Origin: Ferrimicrobium sp.
GTDB taxonomy: Bacteria > Actinomycetota > Acidimicrobiia > Acidimicrobiales > Acidimicrobiaceae
DNA length: 41,274 bases
Reading direction: 5' to 3'
Assembly (NCBI RefSeq): GCF_027319265.1
Contig: NZ_DAHVNP010000075.1
Span: 1 to 41,274, forward strand
Shown: one piece after another, positions 23,788 through 32,061 of the stretch
Layout of the letters: each line of letters begins with the position of its first letter
How positions within the stretch are numbered: position 1 is the first letter of the stretch
Notes under the pieces: generated by a model
Told to the model about the DNA's origin: nothing
The model's database searches: none
What the model saw: the letters and a program-made list of their open reading frames with translations, nothing else
Translations under genes and position numbers: made by a program

Positions 23788-24519
23788 ATGCCAGATAAAC
23801 CACTAGTAACCATGTCTCAGCTTCTTGAGGCGGGAGTCCATTTTGGTCACCAAGCCAAACGGTGGAACCCAAAGATGAAGCCTTATATTTTCGACAAGCG
23901 CAATGGTATCTACCTGCTCGATCTGCGCCAGACACTGCAGGGAATCGACGAGTCTTTCCGCTTCGTTCGGTCGTTGTCAGCTCGAGGTGGCAGTGTGCTC
24001 TTCGTCGGTACGAAAAAGCAAGCTCAAGATGCTATCACGCAGTATGCCAAGATGGCCGGTATGCCCTACGTAAGCCATCGGTGGTTAGGCGGCATGTTAA
24101 CCAACTTCCCCACGATCGCCTCGCGAGTGCGCAAGCTTCAAGAGTATGAGCAGATGAAGGTGCAGGGAGACTTCGACGCAATGCCGAAGAAGGAGGCGCT
24201 GTTGTTGCAGCGAGAACTCACCAAGCTGGACCTCAACCTCGGTGGTGTTCGCAACATGACCAGGTTGCCGGATGCTCTGTTCGTTATCGATACCGTCAAG
24301 GAACACCTTGCGCTCACTGAGGCAGCTCGTCTCGGCATCCCGGTGATAGCCGTGGTCGACACCAACTGCGACCCAGAGCTGGTGGATCATATCATGCCAG
24401 GTAATGACGATGCGATCCGGTCATGTGAGCTTTTCACTCGGCTGATTGCGACGGCAATTATCGAAGGGAAGTCCAAAGCTGGTGCTTTAGAACCCGTTCC
24501 GGCGCCGGTGCCAGCGTAA
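23788..24519 (+). CDS. rpsB: 30S ribosomal protein S2
   Basis: 243 residues. The start is at the ATG at 23788 with GGGAGGA upstream; the open frame begins earlier but lacks a site. S2 signatures: MSQLLEAGVHFGHQAKRWNPKM, KPYIFDKRNGIYLLDLRQTL and near the end PVIAVVDTNCDPELVDHIMPGNDDAIRS. It joins the 30S subunit late and helps anchor S1 where present. The leader above suggests autoregulation. It is followed by tsf, the universal partner. Confidence 0.97.
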   Translation: MPDKPLVTMSQLLEAGVHFGHQAKRWNPKMKPYIFDKRNGIYLLDLRQTLQGIDESFRFVRSLSARGGSVLFVGTKKQAQDAITQYAKMAGMPYVSHRWLGGMLTNFPTIASRVRKLQEYEQMKVQGDFDAMPKKEALLLQRELTKLDLNLGGVRNMTRLPDALFVIDTVKEHLALTEAARLGIPVIAVVDTNCDPELVDHIMPGNDDAIRSCELFTRLIATAIIEGKSKAGALEPVPAPVPA

Positions 24520-24566
24520 CAACAATCTGTCCTATTTATTGATATAATCAGAAAGGAAGGCCGAGG

Positions 24567-25364
24567 GTGGCTGAGATCAAAGCTGCGGACGTACAGGCGC
24601 TGCGTAAGCTCACCGGCGCAGGGATTCTCGACGCGAAGAAGACACTTGAAGAGACAGGTGGCGACGCCGAGCGTGCGGCACAGCTGCTTCGGGAGCGGGG
24701 CGTCGTCTCTGCGGCGAAGCGAGCCGAGCGTGAAAACAGCGAGGGAGCGGTAGCGCTCTCCATGGTTGGCAATCGTGCTGGTGCACTCGTTGAACTCAAG
24801 TGTGAGACCGACTTTGTCGCGAAGTCAACGGACTTCGTCAACACCGTGAACGAGATCGCTGCTGCTGTCGCGGAGCGAGGAGAGCAGGCGGTCACGGAGT
24901 ATGAGGAGATGATCTCCTCTCTTATCATCTCGTTGAAGGAGAACATCTCGCTCGGTCGAGTCGTTCGACTTGAGGCCGGTGAAGGTGAAGAGGTGTCGGG
25001 TTATCTGCACGTTCAGGCGGATCGAGGGGTTAACGGAGTGCTCGTGCAGCTCAAGAATGGGTCGAATGAGCTCGCCCACGACATCGCGTTGCACATTGCA
25101 TTCGCTCGTCCAACGTATCTGCGAATCGAGGACGTTCCGGAATCGGTGGTAGCGCAGGAGCGCGAGACGCTCGAGACGATGACGAGAAATGAGGGCAAGC
25201 CAGAGGCGGCCCTCGAAAAGATCGTAGCAGGGCGCCTTGATGGCTTTTACAAGTCCATCTGCCTGTTGGAACAGCCCTTTGTGAAAGATGAGAAACATCG
25301 AGTTCGAGAGGTGCTAGGACAAGCAACGCTCGTCGCGTTCGCGCAACTCGTCGTCGGCGAGTAG
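24567..25364 (+). CDS. tsf: Translation elongation factor Ts
   Basis: 265 residues from the GTG at 24567 (GGAAGGCCGAGG upstream). The UBA-like N-terminus IKAADVQALRKLTGAGILDAKKTLEET with the EF-Ts motif LR..TGAG..D.KK.L and the core ALVELKCETDFVAKSTDF (TDFV touches the EF-Tu nucleotide site) are clear. It exchanges GDP on EF-Tu. A TATAAT sequence at 24542-24547 in the 47-bp gap after rpsB may provide an internal promoter, but its -35 is poor. Confidence 0.97.
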   Translation: MAEIKAADVQALRKLTGAGILDAKKTLEETGGDAERAAQLLRERGVVSAAKRAERENSEGAVALSMVGNRAGALVELKCETDFVAKSTDFVNTVNEIAAAVAERGEQAVTEYEEMISSLIISLKENISLGRVVRLEAGEGEEVSGYLHVQADRGVNGVLVQLKNGSNELAHDIALHIAFARPTYLRIEDVPESVVAQERETLETMTRNEGKPEAALEKIVAGRLDGFYKSICLLEQPFVKDEKHRVREVLGQATLVAFAQLVVGE

Positions 25365-25368
25365 CTCG

Positions 25369-26100
25369 TTGACGACAGTGCAGTCATCGGATGATCGATG
25401 CCGAATTCTACTCAAAATCTCGGGCGAGGCGCTTGGAGATGCGGCCAAGGGGCCACTTGACGCGAAGGTACTGACCCAACTGGCCCAAGAACTCGTCGGG
25501 CTCCGTTCGGAGCTCGACGTTGAGATCGCCTTGGTGGTCGGTGGCGGAAATATTTGGCGTGGCACCTACGGCGTGGATATCGGCATTGATGCTCCAACAT
25601 CGGACAACATTGGGATGCTTGCGACGGTGATGAATGCGCTCGCACTGCAAAGTGCCATTGAGGCGCTCGGCCAGCCAGTCCGGCTCCAGAGTGCCATCCA
25701 GATGTCCGAGCTTGCCGAGCCCTACATCCGGCGCAGAGCGGTGCGTCATCTCGAAAAGGGTAGGATCGTCATTTTCGCTGCTGGCACCGGTAATCCGTTT
25801 TTCACGACGGACACCGCAGCTGCACTTCGAGCCGCGGAGATCGGTGCGCAGACGATGATGAAGGGTACACATTCAGGGGTTAATGGAATCTACTCCGCCG
25901 ACCCGCGCCTTGACCCCAGCGCTACGAAGTATGATCATGTTGGGTATATGGATGTCATTTCGCGCGATCTCAATGTTATGGATATGACTGCCGTCACTTT
26001 CTGCAAGGACCACGACATTCGAGTGATCGTGTTTGACGTGACCAGCCCTGGTAATATCGCTCGCGCATGGCGTGGTGAAATCGGAACGGTGGTTGACTGA
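25369..26100 (+). CDS. pyrH: UMP kinase
   Basis: 243 residues from the TTG at 25369, four bases after the tsf stop; a GTG at 25378 is an alternative. Amino-acid-kinase fold: LLKISGEALG (phosphate loop), VVGGGNIWRG (UMP site), TDTAAALRAAEIGA and the ATP-binding TMMKGTHSGVNGIYSADPR. It phosphorylates UMP to UDP for nucleotide and cell-wall precursors; bacterial enzymes are typically hexamers controlled by GTP and UTP. Its TGA overlaps the frr ATG by one base. Confidence 0.97.
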   Translation: MTTVQSSDDRCRILLKISGEALGDAAKGPLDAKVLTQLAQELVGLRSELDVEIALVVGGGNIWRGTYGVDIGIDAPTSDNIGMLATVMNALALQSAIEALGQPVRLQSAIQMSELAEPYIRRRAVRHLEKGRIVIFAAGTGNPFFTTDTAAALRAAEIGAQTMMKGTHSGVNGIYSADPRLDPSATKYDHVGYMDVISRDLNVMDMTAVTFCKDHDIRVIVFDVTSPGNIARAWRGEIGTVVD

Positions 26101-26672
26101 TGGCTGAAGAAGTAAATACGGATCTGGTTATCGCCGAGACGAAGACCAAGATGGCCAAGGCCGTTGAACATACTGAGGAGGAGTTTGCTTCGGTACGCAC
26201 AGGTCGTGCGGCTCCAGCGTTAGTCGAGCATCTCCTCGTTGACTACTATGGCTCGCCCACTCCGCTGATGACCATTGCTGGTATCGGTGTCTCCGATGCA
26301 CGTACCTTGGTTATCAATCCTTACGATCGCGGGAGCCTCGGTGCTATCGAGACGGCTATACGCAATGCAGATCTCGGCGTGAACCCCAGCAACGATGGTG
26401 CGGCGATTCGCATCACCCTGCAGCCCCCTACGGAAGAACGACGCAAAGAACTCATTAAGGTTGTTCGTGCGCGCTCTGAGGAGGGGAGAGTTGCAGTTCG
26501 AGCCATACGGCGTAGTGCGCGCCACCAGTTTGAGGTTTGGCAGAAACAGGGTTCACTGACGACTGACGACCTCGGGGACCTTGAGAAACAGCTCGAACAG
26601 TTAACGTCGCAGTATATCGCTGAACTTGACAAGGCGTTGGAGACCAAAGAGCGCGATTTACTTGAGGTCTGA
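26100..26672 (+). CDS. frr: Ribosome recycling factor
   Basis: 190 residues. The ATG overlaps the pyrH stop (TGATG). Typical blocks: KMAKAVEHTEEEFASVRTGRAAPALVEHL, DYYGSPTPLMTIAGIGVSDARTLVI, PYDRGSLGAIETAIRNADLGVNPSNDGA and RRKELIKVVRARSEEGRVAVRAIRR (contacts to 23S rRNA). With EF-G it splits post-termination ribosomes; note RF3 in this same window acts one step earlier. Length is normal (about 185). Confidence 0.97.
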   Translation: MAEEVNTDLVIAETKTKMAKAVEHTEEEFASVRTGRAAPALVEHLLVDYYGSPTPLMTIAGIGVSDARTLVINPYDRGSLGAIETAIRNADLGVNPSNDGAAIRITLQPPTEERRKELIKVVRARSEEGRVAVRAIRRSARHQFEVWQKQGSLTTDDLGDLEKQLEQLTSQYIAELDKALETKERDLLEV

Positions 26673-26686
26673 GAGGGGCCGTATCG

Positions 26687-28399
26687 ATGGGTGAGGGTGA
26701 GGAACGCCACCGGCGAGGGCCCAACGGGCAGTCAGAGGGGCCGTTGTTCAGTGGTCAAGGTGAGCCTCCACAGGACGACGATCCTACGCTGTTCTATGAC
26801 GAGGTGCCTGGGTCTGAAGCCGCGGAAGATCCTGATCAGACGCTGAGTCTTGACGTGCCCTATAGTATCTCAGGCACTCCGGAGCGCCAAGTCAACGATC
26901 GCACTGGGGAGGATGCAACGGTCGAATTGCCTGGTTGGCGAGATCCGCCTACAGGTGAGATCCCTCGAATCATCGAGGAGCTGGCCGGGGAGCCTCTTCC
27001 TCGTGTGCACGAGGAGGCCCCGACCAATTTTGATGCGCTTGAGGATAGGGAGGACCGATCCGACACCTCCGCCAGCGATACTAACGACGATTTCTTGGTG
27101 CCTGTGGAGCGCCTCTCCCCAGATCGAACTGTTACGAGTCCCCCCATGTCCAATGAGGCAATGAGGCCTACGTCTCCGGAGCGGACGTATCGAGAGCCGT
27201 CAGGGGCCCCACGAGTACCCGAAGGTGATGCGCCGGTCAAGCCTCCCTCGCCGGAAGTCGGCGATGATGGTGTGGCCCTCCAGCGCATGATCGATGAGCG
27301 CAGGGGGTCGTCGGCGAGTACTCCACGACCACCAGTGGCTAGCGGCGATACCCAAGAGGCGGAGAGCACGAGGCGAGACGGTCCGCCGGAGGGCGCAGTG
27401 TTGGGTCGCACGCGCCACGAAGTCATGCGTGCTCGAAGAGGATCGCCATGGTTGGGTAGGGATTCTGTTGAGAACAAAAGGGCGCACCCCCACCGCGATC
27501 ATCAGAACGACGCGGCCCCAGCGCCGGAGAGAGATGCCCCAGTGCCGGAGAGAGATGACAGAGTTTCTCCCGGGACGGATCCACTTCGCCGCATTAAGGT
27601 GGTCCGGACCATCACGGGGGTCGTACTCGCCCTTGTCTTTATCGGCGCGCTCAAACTTGGAACAATCTCGACGCTAGTGGTCGTGGTCGTGGCGGTCACT
27701 ACCGCTGCAGCTGAGGGCTACAATCTGCTGCGCCGAGGTGGTTATCGGCCCGCTGCATTGGTGGGGCTTCTCGCCGTTATCGGGTTGGTGGTTGGTGCCT
27801 ATGTGGCAGGAGAAGATGCCATAGTTTTGGTGATCTTTGTGGCCATCCTGGCCTCCCTTGTCTGGTTCATGGTTCAGCACCGTGGTGAGCAGTTTGTGGT
27901 CGGTGTAACCACCACGATGGTCATTGTGGTGTGGGTTGGCCTATTTGGGGCGTTCGCTGGGCTCCTACTTCGACATGCGTTGTTTGGAGATGGTGGTCTC
28001 GGTCTCCTGATCGGGGCGTTACTCTGTGCAACGACCGCCGATGTCTTCGCGTTTTTTGGTGGCTCGCTTCTGGGGAAGCATAAGCTTGCTCCGGCGATTT
28101 CACCGGGGAAGACTGTCGAGGGGGTTCTTATCGGTGGCGCGGCGGCAATTTTGGTTGGTGCATTCGCGCTCCCGTTGATTCACCCGTTTACCCTTGAGGC
28201 GGGGGTGTTGATTGGTGTGGCGTCAGCGATTATCGCCCCGGTAGGCGACTTGGCCGAGTCTGCGCTGAAGCGCTCGGTATCGGCTAAGGATTCTTCACGG
28301 TTACTCCCAGGTCATGGGGGTATGCTGGACCGCATTGACGGGATACTGATCGTACTACCAGTCGCTTTTTATCTGTTTCTGAGTCTCCACTTAAGGTGA
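26687..28399 (+). CDS. cdsA: CDP-diglyceride synthase with long disordered N-terminus
   Basis: 570 residues, about twice the usual CdsA length. The ATG at 26687 has GAGAGGGG upstream, supporting the full length. Residues 1 to about 300 are hydrophilic, rich in Pro, Glu, Asp and Arg, with the near-duplicate APERDAPVPERDDRV near 286-299 and no known domain. Residues about 305-570 form the membrane enzyme with around eight helices and the CTP-transferase signature GDLAESALKRSVSAKDSS then LLPGHGGMLDRIDGI near the C-terminus. It makes CDP-diacylglycerol from phosphatidate and CTP for phospholipid synthesis. The extension could bind a partner on the cytoplasmic side; its role is unknown. Confidence 0.93.
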   Translation: MGEGEERHRRGPNGQSEGPLFSGQGEPPQDDDPTLFYDEVPGSEAAEDPDQTLSLDVPYSISGTPERQVNDRTGEDATVELPGWRDPPTGEIPRIIEELAGEPLPRVHEEAPTNFDALEDREDRSDTSASDTNDDFLVPVERLSPDRTVTSPPMSNEAMRPTSPERTYREPSGAPRVPEGDAPVKPPSPEVGDDGVALQRMIDERRGSSASTPRPPVASGDTQEAESTRRDGPPEGAVLGRTRHEVMRARRGSPWLGRDSVENKRAHPHRDHQNDAAPAPERDAPVPERDDRVSPGTDPLRRIKVVRTITGVVLALVFIGALKLGTISTLVVVVVAVTTAAAEGYNLLRRGGYRPAALVGLLAVIGLVVGAYVAGEDAIVLVIFVAILASLVWFMVQHRGEQFVVGVTTTMVIVVWVGLFGAFAGLLLRHALFGDGGLGLLIGALLCATTADVFAFFGGSLLGKHKLAPAISPGKTVEGVLIGGAAAILVGAFALPLIHPFTLEAGVLIGVASAIIAPVGDLAESALKRSVSAKDSSRLLPGHGGMLDRIDGILIVLPVAFYLFLSLHLR

Positions 28400-28416
28400 T
28401 GCATTAGAGGGTTACC

Positions 28417-29571
28417 ATGAAATCAGTTGCCGTTATGGGTTCGACCGGTTCGATCGGTTGCCAGACACTTGATCTTGTGCGGCAGGATCCAGGGACCCTC
28501 AAGGTCACTGTGCTAGCGGCGCACTCGAATATCGAACGCCTTCTCAAGCAGGTGCAGGAGTTTCATCCGCTCGTCGTGGGAGTCTACGATGAGGTCGCGG
28601 CCAAGGAGCTGCGGAGTCACGTGGATGCCAGTGTTGCCGTCGTGACGGGGGAGGAGCTGGTAGACGCTGTGACCGCAGCGGAGATCGTGATCAACGGCGT
28701 GATGGGGTTTGCTGGTATCCGCATCACTGAGCGCGCATTGCGAGCCGGTTTGCGTCTCGGACTGGCGAATAAGGAGTCGCTTATTGCTGCGGGAGACCTT
28801 GTGCTCGCGCTTTTGTCGATGGGCGGAGAGCTCATTCCGGTCGACTCCGAGCATTCTGCAATCTTTCAAGCGATGGGGCTGTCGCGGCAAGTTCCGGCTG
28901 GCTTTGCCCGGTTGGTCATCACGGCATCAGGTGGACCCTTCCGGCAACTTTCTGCCCAAGCCCTTCGCACGGTAACCATAGAGGATGCACTCGCGCATCC
29001 GACGTGGTCGATGGGACCAAAAATTAGTGTGGACTCATCGACATTGTTTAACAAGGGACTCGAGGTCATTGAGGCTCACTACCTTTTTGGGGTTGAGTAC
29101 GACGCGATCTCGGTCGTGGTCCATCCGGAATCTTTGGTCCATTCGATGGTTGAATTCACTGATGGTTCCACACTGGCACAGCTCTCCATGCCCGACATGA
29201 GGCTCCCAATCTCTTTGGCGCTTTACTCGCCACTTCGGAGCGATCTCGCTCACGGTGCGTTGGACTGGTCACGACCCATGACGCTGAGCTTCGAAGAGGT
29301 CGACCGGACGCGTTTCCCAGGACTTGGGTTAGCGTACGCGGCAGGAAAGCTCGGGGGTGGTGCCCCTTGTTGGATGAATGCGGCCAATGAGGTTGCGGTG
29401 GCGGCTTTCTTGAACTCCAGAATCGGTTGGTTGCAAATTTATGAGGTGGTTGCCCGGACCATGGAGAGCTATGAGGTAGGTTCACCAATGAGTATCGATG
29501 AGGTTGTCGAGCTGGATCGGCAGGCGCGGGTGGTCGCCACCGAAGTGGTGCAGGTGCTCGCCAGTGCCTGA
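28417..29571 (+). CDS. dxr: 1-deoxy-D-xylulose 5-phosphate reductoisomerase
   Basis: 384 residues from the ATG at 28417 (GAGGG upstream). NADPH loop VMGSTGSIG (6-14), LANKESLIAAG, the metal/substrate block PVDSEHSAIFQ and TASGGPF, then GPKISVDSSTLFNKGLEVIEAHYLFG and PESLVHSMVEF. It catalyses the first committed step of the methylerythritol-phosphate isoprenoid pathway; ispG, acting late in that pathway, lies two genes downstream. It overlaps the start of the site-2 protease gene by eight bases. Confidence 0.96.
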   Translation: MKSVAVMGSTGSIGCQTLDLVRQDPGTLKVTVLAAHSNIERLLKQVQEFHPLVVGVYDEVAAKELRSHVDASVAVVTGEELVDAVTAAEIVINGVMGFAGIRITERALRAGLRLGLANKESLIAAGDLVLALLSMGGELIPVDSEHSAIFQAMGLSRQVPAGFARLVITASGGPFRQLSAQALRTVTIEDALAHPTWSMGPKISVDSSTLFNKGLEVIEAHYLFGVEYDAISVVVHPESLVHSMVEFTDGSTLAQLSMPDMRLPISLALYSPLRSDLAHGALDWSRPMTLSFEEVDRTRFPGLGLAYAAGKLGGGAPCWMNAANEVAVAAFLNSRIGWLQIYEVVARTMESYEVGSPMSIDEVVELDRQARVVATEVVQVLASA

Positions 29572-30886
29572 CGTCGATACCGTCAACGATGCCGATAGTC
29601 GAGAAAACCGGGCACCGACACTCGCGGAGGCTCGCTCCTTCTCTGGACGCCGACTGATCGAGTTTTTGATCGCCATCGCGGCGATCATTGCTTTCGCCGC
29701 CCACATCCATGCGCTCTCTACGTTGGTGGTCGTCGCGGCCATCGCGGCGATGATTATCTTGCATGAGTTCGGTCACTACATCACCGCTCGGTTATCGGGT
29801 ATGAAGGTGACGGAGTTCTTTATTGGCTTTGGCCCTCGAATCTGGTCGATCAAGGTAGGCGGGATCGAGTACGGCGTCAAGGCATTGATCGTTGGCGGCT
29901 ATGTCAGGATCTCTGGGATGACCAATGTTGAAGAGGTTCCGCCAGAGGATGAGGCGAAGACCTATCGGCAGGCTACCTTCCCGCGCCGAATTCTCGTGAG
30001 TGTAGCGGGTTCGTTGATGCACTTCATCATGGCTTTTGCGATCCTGTGGATCCTGCTCTCGAGCGTCGGTTTTGCCGTCTCGAGTGGTGGAACCGTGATC
30101 GCCGCGGTCGCCAAGACTCCCCACATCGAGTCGCCAGCGATCCAGGCGCACATTCCTGCCGGATCCACCGTCCTGGCAGTGAACGGGATTACCCACCCGA
30201 ACACGACGACCTTTGGCAAGATCATCGAAGAGAATCCAGGCAAGCCGGTACACCTCACGCTTGCGGTTGGGCACAAGGTGATCCATCGAACCGTGATTCC
30301 CGTCAGTGCTGCAGTTTTGGCGCGTACGGATCCGGCGTACAAGCCGCTGCACCAAGCTGGGGTGATCGGTGTGAGCATCGAGGCGACCTCGAAGACGGTC
30401 ACCGATTCGTTCCTTAGTGGTGTCGGCCACGCCGTGACGGGGTTGGGTTCCTTTGCTTGGCAGTCGGTGACAGGGATCCTTTCACATTTTTCACCTCATG
30501 GCATCGCGACCTACGCCCACGAGGTGATCCATCCGTCATCAAATCCGACGTCGGCACGGGCACAATCACGCTTTGAGTCACCGATCGGCATCGTCTACTT
30601 GGCGAACGACGCGGTACACTCTGGCATCTCGGCGGTCCTTGAGCTCCTGTTCTTGATCAATGTCTTCGTGGGTGTCTTCAATCTCTTCCCCTTCCTGCCG
30701 CTCGACGGTGGTCACGTCGTGATCGCCATCTATGAGCGCCTGCGCTCGCGTAAGAACCGCCCCTATCACGCCGATGTCATGAAGCTGATGCCTGTCACCT
30801 ACGCAGTGCTGACCATCATTTTGCTCATAGGGGTGACGGCACTGTATTTGGATATCGTTCATCCAATCGCGAATCCATTTCGCTAG
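29564..30886 (+). CDS. rseP: Site-2 protease (RseP/Rip1-type)
   Basis: 440 residues from the GTG at 29564, which overlaps the dxr stop. The zinc motif HEFGH lies in helix MIILHEFGHYITARLSG, and the second metal site is in NLFPFLPLDGGHVV. A single PDZ domain lies between them (IPAGSTVLAVNGITHPNTTTFGKII). It cleaves membrane-embedded anti-sigma factors or other single-pass proteins; mycobacterial Rip1 is also encoded between dxr and ispG. No obvious substrate is encoded here. A longer frame start at 29498 would overlap dxr extensively and is rejected. Confidence 0.94.
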   Translation: MPDVDTVNDADSRENRAPTLAEARSFSGRRLIEFLIAIAAIIAFAAHIHALSTLVVVAAIAAMIILHEFGHYITARLSGMKVTEFFIGFGPRIWSIKVGGIEYGVKALIVGGYVRISGMTNVEEVPPEDEAKTYRQATFPRRILVSVAGSLMHFIMAFAILWILLSSVGFAVSSGGTVIAAVAKTPHIESPAIQAHIPAGSTVLAVNGITHPNTTTFGKIIEENPGKPVHLTLAVGHKVIHRTVIPVSAAVLARTDPAYKPLHQAGVIGVSIEATSKTVTDSFLSGVGHAVTGLGSFAWQSVTGILSHFSPHGIATYAHEVIHPSSNPTSARAQSRFESPIGIVYLANDAVHSGISAVLELLFLINVFVGVFNLFPFLPLDGGHVVIAIYERLRSRKNRPYHADVMKLMPVTYAVLTIILLIGVTALYLDIVHPIANPFR

Positions 30887-30909
30887 GCTAGGAATGAAAG
30901 TGAGTTACA

Positions 30910-32028
30910 ATGACACGTGAACAGGTAGTACTAGCAAAGCGCCGCGTCGCACGATCAGTCCAGGTTGGCAAGGTCACCGTCGGCGGCGATAGCCCGATCT
31001 CCGTGCAGTCGATGACGACCACCAAGACCGCCGATGTCGAGGGTACGCTCGTCCAGATCTACTCATTGGCTGCCGCCGGTACAGAGATTGTCCGATGTAC
31101 CTGCAACTCGCAGGATGCAGCTGATGGACTTCGTCAGATCGTTCCACGATCTCCTGTGCCGATCGTAGCTGATATCCACTTCCATGTGGAGATGGCGCTC
31201 GCCGCACTGGAGTCTGGGGTCGCTGCACTTCGACTGAATCCGGGCAATCTGCGCAAACCTGAAGAGATCAAACTCGTGGCGCGTGAGGCGGGAGCGCGTG
31301 GCGTTCCTATCCGAATCGGCGTGAACGCTGGTTCGCTGCACCCGGATTTTGCGAAGCAGTATGGAGGGATCACCGCGGAGGCGATGGTCGCCTCTGCACT
31401 GCATGAACTCGATCTCTTCCATGAGGTGGGTTTTGACGATGTCGCCTTTTCGGTCAAGGCTTCGAATGTGGCGTTGATGATCGCTGCCTACCGGTTGCTC
31501 GCCCAAAAGGTCGATCACCCGCTCCACCTCGGGGTCACCGAGGCGGGGCCATTGCCCGGTGGTCTCATCAAGGCCACGGCTGGTATCGCCACCTTGCTCG
31601 CTGAAGGGATCGGGGACACCATTCGTTACTCGCTGACCGCAGACCCGATCGAGGAGGCCCGAGCCGGACGGCAGCTCCTTGAGTCGTTGGGCCTTCGCGA
31701 GCGCAAAGGACTCGACTTCATCGCATGCCCAAGTTGTGGAAGAGCAGAGATCGACGTGGTGGCGGTCGCTACCGAGGCGCAACGAGAGCTTGAGAAGCTT
31801 GGCCTCCCCCTACAAGTCGCGGTTATGGGCTGTAACGTCAACGGACCGGGTGAGGCGCGTGAGGCTGATATTGGCATCGCTGCCGGCAAAGGGAAGGGTC
31901 ACCTCTTTATCAAGGGAAAGATTGTCGAGGTCGTTCCTGAGGCGAACATGGTCGCAGCCCTCGTGGAGGAGGCACAGGCGATCATGGTTGAGGGTGTTGA
32001 AGCGAGGCTTAACAAGAAGCGTCGCTGA
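30910..32028 (+). CDS. ispG: (E)-4-hydroxy-3-methylbut-2-enyl-diphosphate synthase
   Basis: 372 residues, ATG at 30910. The TIM-barrel part begins VTVGGDSPISVQSMTTTKTADVEGT. The [4Fe-4S] cysteines are in CPSCGRAEID and MGCNVNGPGEA, with the glutamate that completes the cluster close to the latter, as in two-domain bacterial IspG. It converts MEcPP to HMBPP, the penultimate step of the MEP pathway, and needs reduced flavodoxin or ferredoxin. Grouping with dxr is conserved in Actinomycetota. Confidence 0.97.
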   Translation: MTREQVVLAKRRVARSVQVGKVTVGGDSPISVQSMTTTKTADVEGTLVQIYSLAAAGTEIVRCTCNSQDAADGLRQIVPRSPVPIVADIHFHVEMALAALESGVAALRLNPGNLRKPEEIKLVAREAGARGVPIRIGVNAGSLHPDFAKQYGGITAEAMVASALHELDLFHEVGFDDVAFSVKASNVALMIAAYRLLAQKVDHPLHLGVTEAGPLPGGLIKATAGIATLLAEGIGDTIRYSLTADPIEEARAGRQLLESLGLRERKGLDFIACPSCGRAEIDVVAVATEAQRELEKLGLPLQVAVMGCNVNGPGEAREADIGIAAGKGKGHLFIKGKIVEVVPEANMVAALVEEAQAIMVEGVEARLNKKRR

Positions 32029-32061
32029 GCGATCATTGGGGCCGTGCTAGCCTTTGTTCCC

